Counted from the first letter of the stretch, positions 1-6,853 are shown. The stretch: 9,912 bases of DNA from Pseudonocardia mahuensis (GCF_018531475.1 NZ_JAHDTG010000139.1:1-9912), one strand, 5' to 3'. Translations and numbers: made by a program. The notes: generated by a model from the letters alone, not told the origin.

Positions 1-2351
1 GACCCGCCCCGGCGGTCACCGCCGCCGCGCCGGTCGTTACCGCCGCCGCGCTTGTCCCCGCCGCGCCGGTCGTTGCCGCCACGCCGGTCGTTCCCGCGCC
101 CGCCGCGCTGGTCGTCCCCGCGCTGCTGGTCGCCGCGGCCCTCGGTTCCGCGCCGCCCCTTGCCGGCGCCGGGCTCGTCGTCCAGGCGCAGGGTCAGCGA
201 GATCCGCTTGCGCGCCTCGTCGACATCGAGCACCTTGACCTTGACGACGTCGCCGGACTTGACGACCTCGCGCGGGTCGGAGACGAAGTTCTTCGACATC
301 GCCGAGACGTGGACGAGCCCGTCCTGGTGGACGCCCACGTCGACGAACGCGCCGAACGCCGCGACGTTGGTCACGACGCCCTCCAGCAGCATCCCCGGCC
401 GCAGGTCGGAAATCTTGTGGACGCCCTCGGCGAAGGTCGCGGTCCGGAACGCCGGGCGCGGGTCGCGCCCGGGCTTCTCCAGCTCGGCGAGGATGTCGGT
501 GACCGTCGGCAGTCCGAACGTGTCGTCGATGAACTCCTTCGGGCGCAGCGAGGCGAGCTTCGGCGCGTTGCCGAGCAGGGTCGCGACGTCGCCGCCGGCC
601 TTCGCGACGATCCGGCGGACGACCGGGTAGGCCTCCGGGTGCACTCCGGAGACGTCGAGGGGTTCGTCACCGCCGCGGATGCGCAGGAAGCCAGCGCACT
701 GCTCGAACGCCTTCGGGCCCAGCCGCGGCACGTCGCTCAGCGCGGCGCGGGTGCGGAACGGTCCGTTGGCGTCGCGGTGGCTGACGATGCCCGCCGCGAG
801 CGACTCGGTGATCCCCGAGACCCGGCGCAGCAGCGGCGCGGACGCGCTGTTGAGATCGACACCGACGGCGTTCACGCAGTCCTCGACGACCGCGTCGAGC
901 GAGCGCGACAATGCCGACTCGGCCAGGTCGTGCTGGTACTGCCCGACACCGATCGACTTCGGGTCGATCTTCACCAGCTCCGCCAGCGGATCCTGCAGCC
1001 GCCGCGCGATCGAGACCGCGCCGCGCAGCGACACGTCCAGGCCCGGCAGCTCGGCCGAGGCGTAGGCCGACGCCGAGTACACCGACGCGCCGGCCTCGCT
1101 GACCATCACCTTGGTCAGCTTCAGCCCGGGGTTGTTCGCGACGAGCTCACCGGCCAGCTTGTCGGTCTCCCGCGACGCCGTCCCGTTTCCGATCGCGATG
1201 AGCTCGACGCCGTGCGCCGCGGCCAGCCTGGTCAGGGTCGCGAACGCCCCGTTCCAGTCCCGGCGCGGCTCATGCGGGTAGACCGTGTCCGTGGCGACGA
1301 CCTTGCCGGTCGCGTCGACCACGGCCACCTTGACGCCGGTCCGCAGCCCCGGGTCGAGACCCATCGTGGCGCGGGTGCCCGCGGGGGCGGCGAGCAGCAG
1401 GTCGCGCAGGTTCGTCGCGAAGACCGCGATCGCGCCCTCCTCGGCGGCGGTGCGCAACCGGACCCGGATGTCGATGCCCAGGTGCAGCAGGATCCGGGTG
1501 CGCCAGGCCCAGCGCACGACGTCGCCGAGCCACCTGTCGGCCGGCCGGCCCTCGTCGGCGATGCCGAAGTTCGCGGCGATGGTGCGCTCGAAGTCGGTGG
1601 GCACCCCCGGCTCGGCGGGCGTCTCGTCGGGCTCCAGCGCGACGTCGAGGACCTCCTCCTTCTCCCCGCGGAACACCGCGAGGATCCGGTGGCTGGGCAG
1701 CTTGGTGAACGGCTCGGAGAAGTCGAAGTAGTCGGCGAACTTCGACCCCTCGGTCTCCTTGCCCTCGCGGACCTTCGAAACCAGCCGGCCCTTGGTCCAC
1801 ATCCGCTCGCGCAGCCCGCCGATCAGGTCGGCGTCCTCGGCGAAGCGCTCGACGAGGATGGACCGGGCGCCCTCGAGCGCGGCGGCGACGTCGGCGACGT
1901 TCTCGTTGAGGTATCCCGCCGCCACGGTCTGCGGGTCCTGCGTCGGGTCGGCCAGCAGGGTGTCGGCGAGCGGCTCCAGGCCGTTCTCCCGCGCCACCAT
2001 GGCCTTCGTGCGGCGCTTGGGCTTGTAGGGCAGGTAGATGTCCTCGAGCCGGGCCTTGGAGTCGGCGGCGAGGACCTGCGCCTCCAGGGCCTCGTCGAGC
2101 TTGCCCTGGCTGCGGATCGAGTCCAGCACCGCGACGCGGCGGTCCTCGAGCTCACGCAGGTAGCGCAGCCGCTCCTCCAGCGTGCGCAACTGGGTGTCGT
2201 CGAGGGTGCCGGTGGCCTCCTTGCGGTACCGGGCGATGAACGGCACCGTCGCACCGCCGTCGAGCAGGTCGACGGCTGCGGCCACCTGGTGCGGGCGCAC
2301 GCCGAGCTCGTCGGCGATCCGCTGCTGAATGGACGGCTGAATGGACGTCAC
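1..2351 (-). CDS. tex: Tex/YhgF-family RNA-binding transcription accessory protein, 3' end cut off by window edge
   Basis: Cytoplasmic nucleic-acid-binding protein of the Tex (YhgF) family, linked in other bacteria to transcription and RNA metabolism. At least 783 residues are visible from a GTG at 2349-2351. The N-terminal Tex domain has the family signature GATVPFIARYRKE at residues 33-45. A YqgF-like RNase-H-fold domain begins near MGLDPGLRTG (330-339), the GQYQHD motif lies near 470, a helix-hairpin-helix region follows to about 620, and an S1 domain covers about 645-720 (FGAFVDVGVHQDGLVHVS, then SLTLRLDD). After it comes an Arg/Gly-rich tail that is still open at the edge. Other Tex proteins start with a similar sequence, which supports this GTG; the upstream GAAGG/GAGG elements are only moderate binding sites. 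It lies downstream of the dehydratase gene on the same strand, 116 bp away. Family assignment is secure; the precise role is inferred from the family. Confidence 0.95.
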   Translation of the reverse strand, partial: MTSIQPSIQQRIADELGVRPHQVAAAVDLLDGGATVPFIARYRKEATGTLDDTQLRTLEERLRYLRELEDRRVAVLDSIRSQGKLDEALEAQVLAADSKARLEDIYLPYKPKRRTKAMVARENGLEPLADTLLADPTQDPQTVAAGYLNENVADVAAALEGARSILVERFAEDADLIGGLRERMWTKGRLVSKVREGKETEGSKFADYFDFSEPFTKLPSHRILAVFRGEKEEVLDVALEPDETPAEPGVPTDFERTIAANFGIADEGRPADRWLGDVVRWAWRTRILLHLGIDIRVRLRTAAEEGAIAVFATNLRDLLLAAPAGTRATMGLDPGLRTGVKVAVVDATGKVVATDTVYPHEPRRDWNGAFATLTRLAAAHGVELIAIGNGTASRETDKLAGELVANNPGLKLTKVMVSEAGASVYSASAYASAELPGLDVSLRGAVSIARRLQDPLAELVKIDPKSIGVGQYQHDLAESALSRSLDAVVEDCVNAVGVDLNSASAPLLRRVSGITESLAAGIVSHRDANGPFRTRAALSDVPRLGPKAFEQCAGFLRIRGGDEPLDVSGVHPEAYPVVRRIVAKAGGDVATLLGNAPKLASLRPKEFIDDTFGLPTVTDILAELEKPGRDPRPAFRTATFAEGVHKISDLRPGMLLEGVVTNVAAFGAFVDVGVHQDGLVHVSAMSKNFVSDPREVVKSGDVVKVKVLDVDEARKRISLTLRLDDEPGAGKGRRGTEGRGDQQRGDDQRGGRGNDRRGGNDRRGGDKRGGGNDRRGGGDRRGG
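27..133 (-). repeat. Degenerate tandem repeat coding the RGG-rich tail of Tex
   Basis: On the plus strand the core CGGTCGTT occurs at 31-38, 67-74 and 85-92, with decayed copies at 109-116 (TGGTCGTC) and about 127-133. The spacings are 36, 18, 24 and 18 bp, all multiples of 6 and in frame. On the coding strand the units read NDRRGG, NDRRGG and GGNDRRGGGDRRGG, with more divergent DQQRGD and DDQRGG units nearer the S1 domain. The array begins about 20 residues after the S1 domain and continues towards the window edge, so its full length is not visible. Confidence 0.8.
2324..2347 (-). repeat. tex: Perfect 12-bp tandem duplication at the 5' end of tex
   Basis: GCTGAATGGACG on the plus strand is repeated exactly, at 2324-2335 and 2336-2347. 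On the coding strand it sits two codons after the GTG start and gives the protein start M-T-S-I-Q-P-S-I-Q-Q. The unit is four codons, so changes in copy number would stay in frame. Confidence 0.85.
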
Positions 2352-2424
2352 GATCCTCAATCCACCTTCTTCGTACGCTTCCCCGGTGCATCGTGCCGGT
2401 GACCCGCCGACGCCGTCGAACCAC

Positions 2425-2440
2425 CCGCCCGGCAGGGCGG
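2425..2440 (-). terminator. GC-rich hairpin between the dehydratase gene and tex
   Basis: CCGCCC at 2425-2430 pairs perfectly with GGGCGG at 2435-2440 around the four-base loop GGCA. It lies 28 nt downstream of the dehydratase stop on the minus strand and 74 nt upstream of the tex start. There is no T-tract, so at best it is a weak or non-canonical intrinsic terminator of the kind often proposed in high-GC actinobacteria. The rest of the 116-bp gap shows nothing further. Confidence 0.3.
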
Positions 2441-2467
2441 CGCGGCCAGGACTGCTAGAGGGTCTCC

Positions 2468-3343
2468 TCAGCCGAGTCGCACCGTGCCGGTGATCGACGG
2501 CGGCTGCCCCGGCACGCCCGCCGCAAGCTCCACGTCGCAGCCGTGACCGGGCACGCCGTCGGCCACGATCGGCGTGCCGGCGAACGCCGGCCGGCTCAAC
2601 CGGAACGAGAAGCCGGTCACCGGGCGGCTCGCAGCGTGCCGGCGGGGCAGCTCGAGCAGCAGCAGCGCGAGCAGCGGCCCGTGCACGACGAGCCCCGAGT
2701 AGCCCTCGACCCCGGTGACGTAGGGCTGGTCGTAGTGGATGCGGTGGGTGTTGTAGGTCAGGGCGCTGAACCGGAACAGCATCGCCGGGTCCGGGTCGAG
2801 CCGGGCGCGCCAGGCCCCGGCAGCGACCGGTTCCGGCTCGGCGGGCCCCGGCGCCTGCGCGGGCGGCCCACCGCGTTGCTCCCCCACCGGCTGGCTGCGG
2901 TAGACGATGTCCTGCTCCTCGACCGCCGCGGCCGACCCGTCGCGCAGGAACTCGTGACGGACCGTCACGAAGAGCATGTCCCCGCTGCGGCCCTGCTTGG
3001 GCGTCACGTCGGCCAGCGCGGACCGGCGGACGATCTCCTCGCCGATCCGCAGTGGCTCGCGGACCTCGAGCCGTGCCCCGGCGAACATCCGCCGGCGGTC
3101 CGGGATCGGCGGCAGGAAATGCCCGGCCGCCGGATGGCCGTCCTCACCGAGCTCGGCCTGCGCGGGATGGTCGAGGAAGTGGAACCAGTGCCACAGCGGC
3201 GGTAGCGGGTCACCGTCCGCGCGGATCGGCGAGGGCTGGTCGAGCACGTCGGCGAACGCGTCGGAGGGCCACCGGTCCAGCCGCGCGGAGGTCTGCACCG
3301 GCTCCGGCGCCCAGCCCTCGACATGCGCTGCGAGCCCAGCCAT
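2468..3343 (-). CDS. Double-hotdog FAS1-like / MaoC-like dehydratase (acyl-thioester hydratase family)
   Basis: A 291-residue soluble protein resembling the HTD2 / mesaconyl-C4-CoA hydratase type of enzyme, which adds or removes water at the 2,3 position of an acyl thioester. The first hotdog half spans about residues 10-150 (PLWHWFHFLD near 49-58, then FLPPIPDRRRMFAG). An Ala/Pro/Gly-rich linker follows at about 150-178. The second half carries the hydratase signature: THRIHYD with H200, H203 and D205, then GYSGLVVHG with H221. I chose the ATG at 3341-3343 because GGAGG precedes it with a 6-nt spacer. An in-frame extension to 3487 has no family resemblance and codes Arg/Pro-rich sequence. 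Substrate is unknown; no fatty-acid or catabolic genes are adjacent. Its upstream palindrome suggests regulation by a dimeric repressor. Family is firm, reaction class likely, substrate open. Confidence 0.85.
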   Translation of the reverse strand: MAGLAAHVEGWAPEPVQTSARLDRWPSDAFADVLDQPSPIRADGDPLPPLWHWFHFLDHPAQAELGEDGHPAAGHFLPPIPDRRRMFAGARLEVREPLRIGEEIVRRSALADVTPKQGRSGDMLFVTVRHEFLRDGSAAAVEEQDIVYRSQPVGEQRGGPPAQAPGPAEPEPVAAGAWRARLDPDPAMLFRFSALTYNTHRIHYDQPYVTGVEGYSGLVVHGPLLALLLLELPRRHAASRPVTGFSFRLSRPAFAGTPIVADGVPGHGCDVELAAGVPGQPPSITGTVRLG

Positions 3344-3349
3344 CGGCCA

Positions 3350-3354
3350 CCTCC
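3350..3354 (-). promoter_or_regulatory. Strong ribosome binding site fixing the dehydratase start
   Basis: GGAGG on the minus strand, 6 nt upstream of the ATG at 3341-3343. It decides between this start and the longer open frame extending to 3487. Confidence 0.8.
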
Positions 3355-3362
3355 GATCGCGC

Positions 3363-3379
3363 CCGCGGACGGTCCGCGG
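3363..3379 (-). promoter_or_regulatory. Perfect 17-bp palindrome upstream of the dehydratase gene, candidate operator
   Basis: CCGCGGAC (3363-3370) and GTCCGCGG (3372-3379) are exact reverse complements around a single central base. The site starts 20 bp upstream of the dehydratase ATG and 9 bp upstream of its ribosome binding site, so it falls in the 5' UTR or around the transcription start. The size and symmetry suit a TetR-like or similar dimeric repressor. No regulator gene is present nearby. I did not find a convincing -10/-35 pair for this gene. The site is real in sequence; its function is inferred. Confidence 0.45.
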
Positions 3380-3489
3380 CACCGCCCGATCATCGTCGCA
3401 GGGTGGTCCGCCGTGGCGCCCGGGCCACCGGGTCGGACACCACAGCGGCGTGGTGCCGGGCCACGCCGCGCGGTACCGCCGACTCACCC

Positions 3490-3505
3490 TCGGCGAATAC
3501 GCCGA
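3490..3505 (-). terminator. Hairpin downstream of the RNA methyltransferase gene
   Basis: TCGGCG (3490-3495) pairs exactly with CGCCGA (3500-3505) around the loop AATA. It begins 18 nt after the methyltransferase stop at 3524 on the minus strand. It has no T-tract. The same gap carries the 8-bp direct repeat GCCGACTC at 3478-3485 and 3501-3508. It may mark the end of the transporter-methyltransferase operon. Confidence 0.3.
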
Positions 3506-3523
3506 CTCCCGGGTTGGTGTTTG

Positions 3524-4702
3524 TCAGTCCCGGGCCAGCAGCGCGACGCACTCCATGTGGTGGGTCATCGGGAAGGCGTCGAACGCCCGCAGCTCCGCCA
3601 GCCCGTAGCCCCGCTCGGCGAACAGCGCGACGTCGCGCGCCAGCGCCGCCGGATCGCAGGCCACGTGCACGACCCGGTCGGGCGCGCGGGCACACAGCGC
3701 GTCGACCAGCGACGCACCCAGGCCCTTGCGCGGCGGGTCCGCGACCACGACGTCCGGCCGCCCGGCGAGCCCGTCCAGGACCCGCTCGACCCGGCCGACC
3801 CGCCAGCCCACCTGGGGCAGGTCGGCCAGCGCGGCCCGGCCGTCGTCGACCGCGCGCCGCGAGGACTCGACGACGGTGACCACGCCGTCGCGACCGACCT
3901 GCCCGGCGAGCACCGCGGCGAACAACCCCACCCCGCCGTAGAGGTCCCAGGCGGTCCCACCGCGCGGTGCGTCCACCCACTCCCCCACGACGGCGGCCAG
4001 GGTTTCGGCGAGGGCCGGATGGACCTGCCAGAACGTGCCGGGCGAGAGCATCCACTCCCGGCCGGCGGCGCGCGCCGCGATGCGCCCGTGCGTCCCCTCG
4101 CCCGCCGCATGCACCACCCCGTCCGCGTGGACGACGACCTCGACCTCGCTGCCCGGGTCGAACCGGCCGGCCAGCACCGGCGGCAGGGTCCCCGCCGGGG
4201 CGAGCAGACAGTCGGCGATGGGCAGCACCTCATGGCTGCGGTGGGCGCGCAGACCGGCGCGACCCTCGTCATCGACGGCGAGCCGGACCCGCTGCCGCCA
4301 GCCCAGCGCGCCGCCGGGCAGCTCCTCGACCTCGACCTCGCGGTCGATGCCGGCCAGCCGGTGCAGTTGCTCGCGCACCACGGCGGCCTTCAGGGCGCGC
4401 TGCGCGGCGGGGGTGGCGTGCTGCAGGTCGCATCCCCCGCAGCCGCCTGCCCGGGCCCAGACGCACGGGGCCTCGACCCGCGTCGGGGCGGGGGTCAGCA
4501 CGGTGATCGCGTCGGCCCGGCAGAACGCCCCGCCGCCGTCCTCGGTCACCACCGCGCGCACCCGCTCGCCGGGCAGCGCGTGCCGGACGAACACCACGCG
4601 GCCCGGCCCGTCACCGAAGCGGGCGACGCAGTGCCCGCCGTGCGCGATCGGCCCGACGTCCAGTTCGAGGACCCGGTCGGTCCAGTCCAGCCGCTCAGCC
4701 AC
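3524..4702 (-). CDS. TrmA/RlmD-family class I SAM-dependent RNA 5-methyluridine methyltransferase
   Basis: A 392-residue cytoplasmic enzyme expected to methylate C5 of a uridine in tRNA or rRNA using S-adenosylmethionine. Residues 1-70 resemble a TRAM/OB RNA-binding domain. Cysteines C80, C88, C91 and C165 are placed to hold the family's [4Fe-4S] cluster, with CX7C spacing instead of the CX5C I recall for E. coli RlmD. The catalytic part shows FWQVHP (224-229), the SAM loop AWDLYGGVGLFA (251-262), ADPPRKG (321-327), the nucleophile C349 in HVACDP, and the base E384 in HHMEC. The GTG at 4700-4702 overlaps the transporter stop by 8 nt (GTGGCTGA), and AGGA lies 6 nt upstream inside the transporter gene, so translation is probably coupled. 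It is the positional counterpart of M. tuberculosis Rv2689c. Target nucleotide (tRNA U54, or a 23S position) cannot be told from sequence. Confidence 0.92.
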   Translation of the reverse strand: MAERLDWTDRVLELDVGPIAHGGHCVARFGDGPGRVVFVRHALPGERVRAVVTEDGGGAFCRADAITVLTPAPTRVEAPCVWARAGGCGGCDLQHATPAAQRALKAAVVREQLHRLAGIDREVEVEELPGGALGWRQRVRLAVDDEGRAGLRAHRSHEVLPIADCLLAPAGTLPPVLAGRFDPGSEVEVVVHADGVVHAAGEGTHGRIAARAAGREWMLSPGTFWQVHPALAETLAAVVGEWVDAPRGGTAWDLYGGVGLFAAVLAGQVGRDGVVTVVESSRRAVDDGRAALADLPQVGWRVGRVERVLDGLAGRPDVVVADPPRKGLGASLVDALCARAPDRVVHVACDPAALARDVALFAERGYGLAELRAFDAFPMTHHMECVALLARD

Positions 4703-6758
4703 GGTCGTCCTGGGTCACCGGGGTCCGCTCGCCGTTGCCGCCGGGCCCGGCCGGCTCGCCGGGCAGCTGGGCCAGGGACGGGTAGCCCCGCCGGGACGCA
4801 CCGGGGGCGGTCTGCGGGCGGCGCAGTGCCGCCCGTTCCGAGGACTCGAGCTGCCAGGGAACGCTGGTCACCATCACTCCGGGTTGGAAGAGCAGCCGGC
4901 CCTTGAGCCGCAGCGCGCTCTGGTTGTGCAGGATCTGCTCCCACCAGTGACCCACCACGTACTCGGGGATGAACACGGTCACCACGTCGCGGGGGTTGTC
5001 GCTGCGGATGCGCTTGACGTAGTCGAGCACCGGCTTGGTGATCTCCCGGTAGGGCGACTCGATGACCTTGAGCGGGACCGGCAGCTTGCGCCTGCCCCAG
5101 TCGGCCACGAGCCGCTTGGTGTCGACGTCGTCGACGTTGACGGTCACGGCCTCCAGCACGTCCGGCCGGGTGGCGCGGGCGTAGGCGACCGCGCGCAGCG
5201 TCGGCTTGTGCAGCGTCGAGACCAGCACGATCGCATGGTTGCGCGAGGGCAGCACGCCGTCGGAATCGCCGGCCACCAGCTCCGCGGTGACCCGGTCGTA
5301 GTGCTTCTGGATGGCGGTCATCAGCAGGAAGAACACGGCCATCGCGGCGATCGCGATCCACGCACCGCGGGTGAACTTGGTGAGCAGGACCGTCAGGAGC
5401 ACCAGCCCGGTCATCACCGCCCCGAAGCCGTTGATCATCCGGGCGCGGTGCATCCGGCGCCGCTCGTCCGGATCGGACTCGGTGGCGAGCAGGCGCTGCC
5501 AGTGCCGGACCATCCCGGTCTGGCTGAGCGTGAACGCGGTGAACACCCCGACGGTGTAGAGCGCGATCAGCCGAGTCACCTCGGCCTGGAAGCCGATCAC
5601 GAGCAGGACCGCGAAGCCGGCCAGCAACACGATCCCGTTGGAGAACGCCAGCCGGTCGCCGCGGGTGTGCAGCTGCCGGGGCAGCCAGCGGTCCTGGGCC
5701 AGGATCGAGCCGAGCACCGGGAAGCCGTTGAACGCGGTGTTCGCGGCCAGCACCAGGATCAGCGCCGTCACCACCACGACGAAGAAGTAGGCGGGCCGGA
5801 AGTCGGCGAACACTGCGTCGGCGAGCTGGGCCACCAGGGTCTTCTGCACGTACCCCGCAGGGGCGTCGGGGAACTGGCGTGCCGGGTTTTCCGCGATCTT
5901 GGCGCCGGTCAGGTTCGCGAGTGCGATCAGCCCGAGGAACAGGCTCACCGAGATCGCGCCCAGCATCGTCAGGGTTCTCGCGGCGTTCTCCGCCTTCGGC
6001 TTGCGGAACGCGGGCACCCCGTTGGCGATCGCCTCGACGCCGGTCAGCGCGGCGCACCCCTGGGTGAAGCTGCGCAGCAGCAGCAGCACGAGCGCGAGAC
6101 CGGTGAGGGCGTCGGCCTCTCCCACCAACTCCAGGTCGGCACTCGCGGCGCGGACGTCGTCACCGAGGAGCAGGATGCGGGTCAGTCCCCACACGACCAT
6201 CGATCCGACGCCGATCATGAACGCGTAGGTGGGCAACGCGAACGCGGTCCCGGCCTCCCGCAGGCCGCGCAGGTTCACCGCGGCGAGCAGCACGATCGCC
6301 GACACCGCGAACGCGACCTTGTGCTCGGCGACGAACGGGACCAGAGCGCCGACGTTGGCCGCGGCCGCCGAGATCGACACCGCGACCGTGAGGGTGTAGT
6401 CGACCAGCAGCGCGGACGCGACCGTCAGCCCGGCGTACCGGCCCAGGTTCTTCGTGGCGACCTCGTAGTCGCCACCGCCCGATGGGTAGGCGCGCACGTT
6501 CTGCCGGTAGCTGGTGACCACCGTGATGAGCACGACCGCGACGGCCAGGCCCACCCACGGCGAGAACGCGTAGGCGGTGACCCCGGCCACCGACAACATC
6601 AGGAAGATCTCCTCAGGCGCGTACGCGACCGACGACAGAGCGTCGGAGGCGAACACCGGAAGGGCGATCCGTTTCGGGAGCAGGTTGTGGGACAGACGGT
6701 CGCTCCGTTGCGGGCGCCCGACCACGATCCGCTTCACCGCGACGGCGAGCTTGGACAC
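4695..6758 (-). CDS. KimA-like APC-superfamily permease, probable potassium importer
   Basis: A 687-residue integral membrane protein of the APC superfamily, usually annotated as an amino-acid permease but closest in plan to Bacillus KimA (YdaO), a proton-coupled K+ importer. About 12 transmembrane segments lie between residues 30 and 485. Residues corresponding to the KimA K+ site as I recall it (D36, Y43, D117, Y118, Y377) are present: D39 and Y46 in TM1 (FASDALSSVAY), D120 and Y121 in TM3 (LLVDYTL), and Y401 in ALYTVGVFTAFTLSQTG. A cytosolic USP-like domain spans about 505-635, followed by a variable Pro/Gly-rich tail. The GTG start matches the start of KimA in alignment distance. A -10 element lies 7 nt upstream, suggesting a leaderless mRNA. 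It heads an operon with the RNA methyltransferase and is divergent from two RCK proteins. It is the counterpart of Rv2690c. K+ as substrate is inferred from residues and context; amino-acid transport is less likely. Confidence 0.88.
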   Translation of the reverse strand: MSKLAVAVKRIVVGRPQRSDRLSHNLLPKRIALPVFASDALSSVAYAPEEIFLMLSVAGVTAYAFSPWVGLAVAVVLITVVTSYRQNVRAYPSGGGDYEVATKNLGRYAGLTVASALLVDYTLTVAVSISAAAANVGALVPFVAEHKVAFAVSAIVLLAAVNLRGLREAGTAFALPTYAFMIGVGSMVVWGLTRILLLGDDVRAASADLELVGEADALTGLALVLLLLRSFTQGCAALTGVEAIANGVPAFRKPKAENAARTLTMLGAISVSLFLGLIALANLTGAKIAENPARQFPDAPAGYVQKTLVAQLADAVFADFRPAYFFVVVVTALILVLAANTAFNGFPVLGSILAQDRWLPRQLHTRGDRLAFSNGIVLLAGFAVLLVIGFQAEVTRLIALYTVGVFTAFTLSQTGMVRHWQRLLATESDPDERRRMHRARMINGFGAVMTGLVLLTVLLTKFTRGAWIAIAAMAVFFLLMTAIQKHYDRVTAELVAGDSDGVLPSRNHAIVLVSTLHKPTLRAVAYARATRPDVLEAVTVNVDDVDTKRLVADWGRRKLPVPLKVIESPYREITKPVLDYVKRIRSDNPRDVVTVFIPEYVVGHWWEQILHNQSALRLKGRLLFQPGVMVTSVPWQLESSERAALRRPQTAPGASRRGYPSLAQLPGEPAGPGGNGERTPVTQDDRG

Positions 6759-6765
6759 GAGCGGC

Positions 6766-6796
6766 AGCCTATGCGCTCCAGCGGCACGGCATGCAA
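6766..6796 (-). promoter_or_regulatory. Candidate leaderless promoter of the KimA-like gene
   Basis: On the minus strand, TAGGCT (6771-6766) matches the actinobacterial -10 consensus TAnnnT and ends 7 nt before the GTG at 6758. This would place the transcription start at or next to the start codon. A weak -35, TTGCAT (6796-6791), lies 19 nt further upstream. No good ribosome binding site exists in this stretch, which agrees with a leaderless message. Confidence 0.5.
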
Positions 6797-6808
6797 CGCG
6801 ATAGCGTT
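6795..6808. promoter_or_regulatory. Inverted repeat in the divergent KimA-like / ceoB intergenic region
   Basis: AACGC (6795-6799) and GCGTT (6804-6808) are exact reverse complements around GATA. The element overlaps the end of the proposed -35 of the permease gene and lies 14 bp upstream of TACGGT (6822-6827), a possible -10 for ceoB. It is suitably placed to act on both genes. It is short, so chance cannot be excluded. Confidence 0.3.
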
Positions 6809-6853
6809 CGCACGCGGGGGCTACGGTGCCTGGCCATCGGGCCAGACGCCACT

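Noticed and set aside
309..2402. 697-codon open frame on the plus strand
   Set aside because: It is antisense to tex, shows no recognisable domain and has the composition of a GC-bias artefact.
3344..3487. Longer N-terminus of the dehydratase
   Set aside because: The extension codes Arg/Pro/Trp-rich sequence unlike the family, and the internal ATG has a well-spaced GGAGG.
3507..3534. Two CCCGGG sites around the methyltransferase stop as a terminator stem
   Set aside because: CCCGGG is self-complementary and common at this GC content, the loop would be about 15 nt, and neighbouring bases do not extend the pairing.
3323..4906. 527-codon open frame on the plus strand
   Set aside because: It spans the antisense of two unrelated genes and their intergenic gap, with no motif and no ribosome binding site that I could identify.
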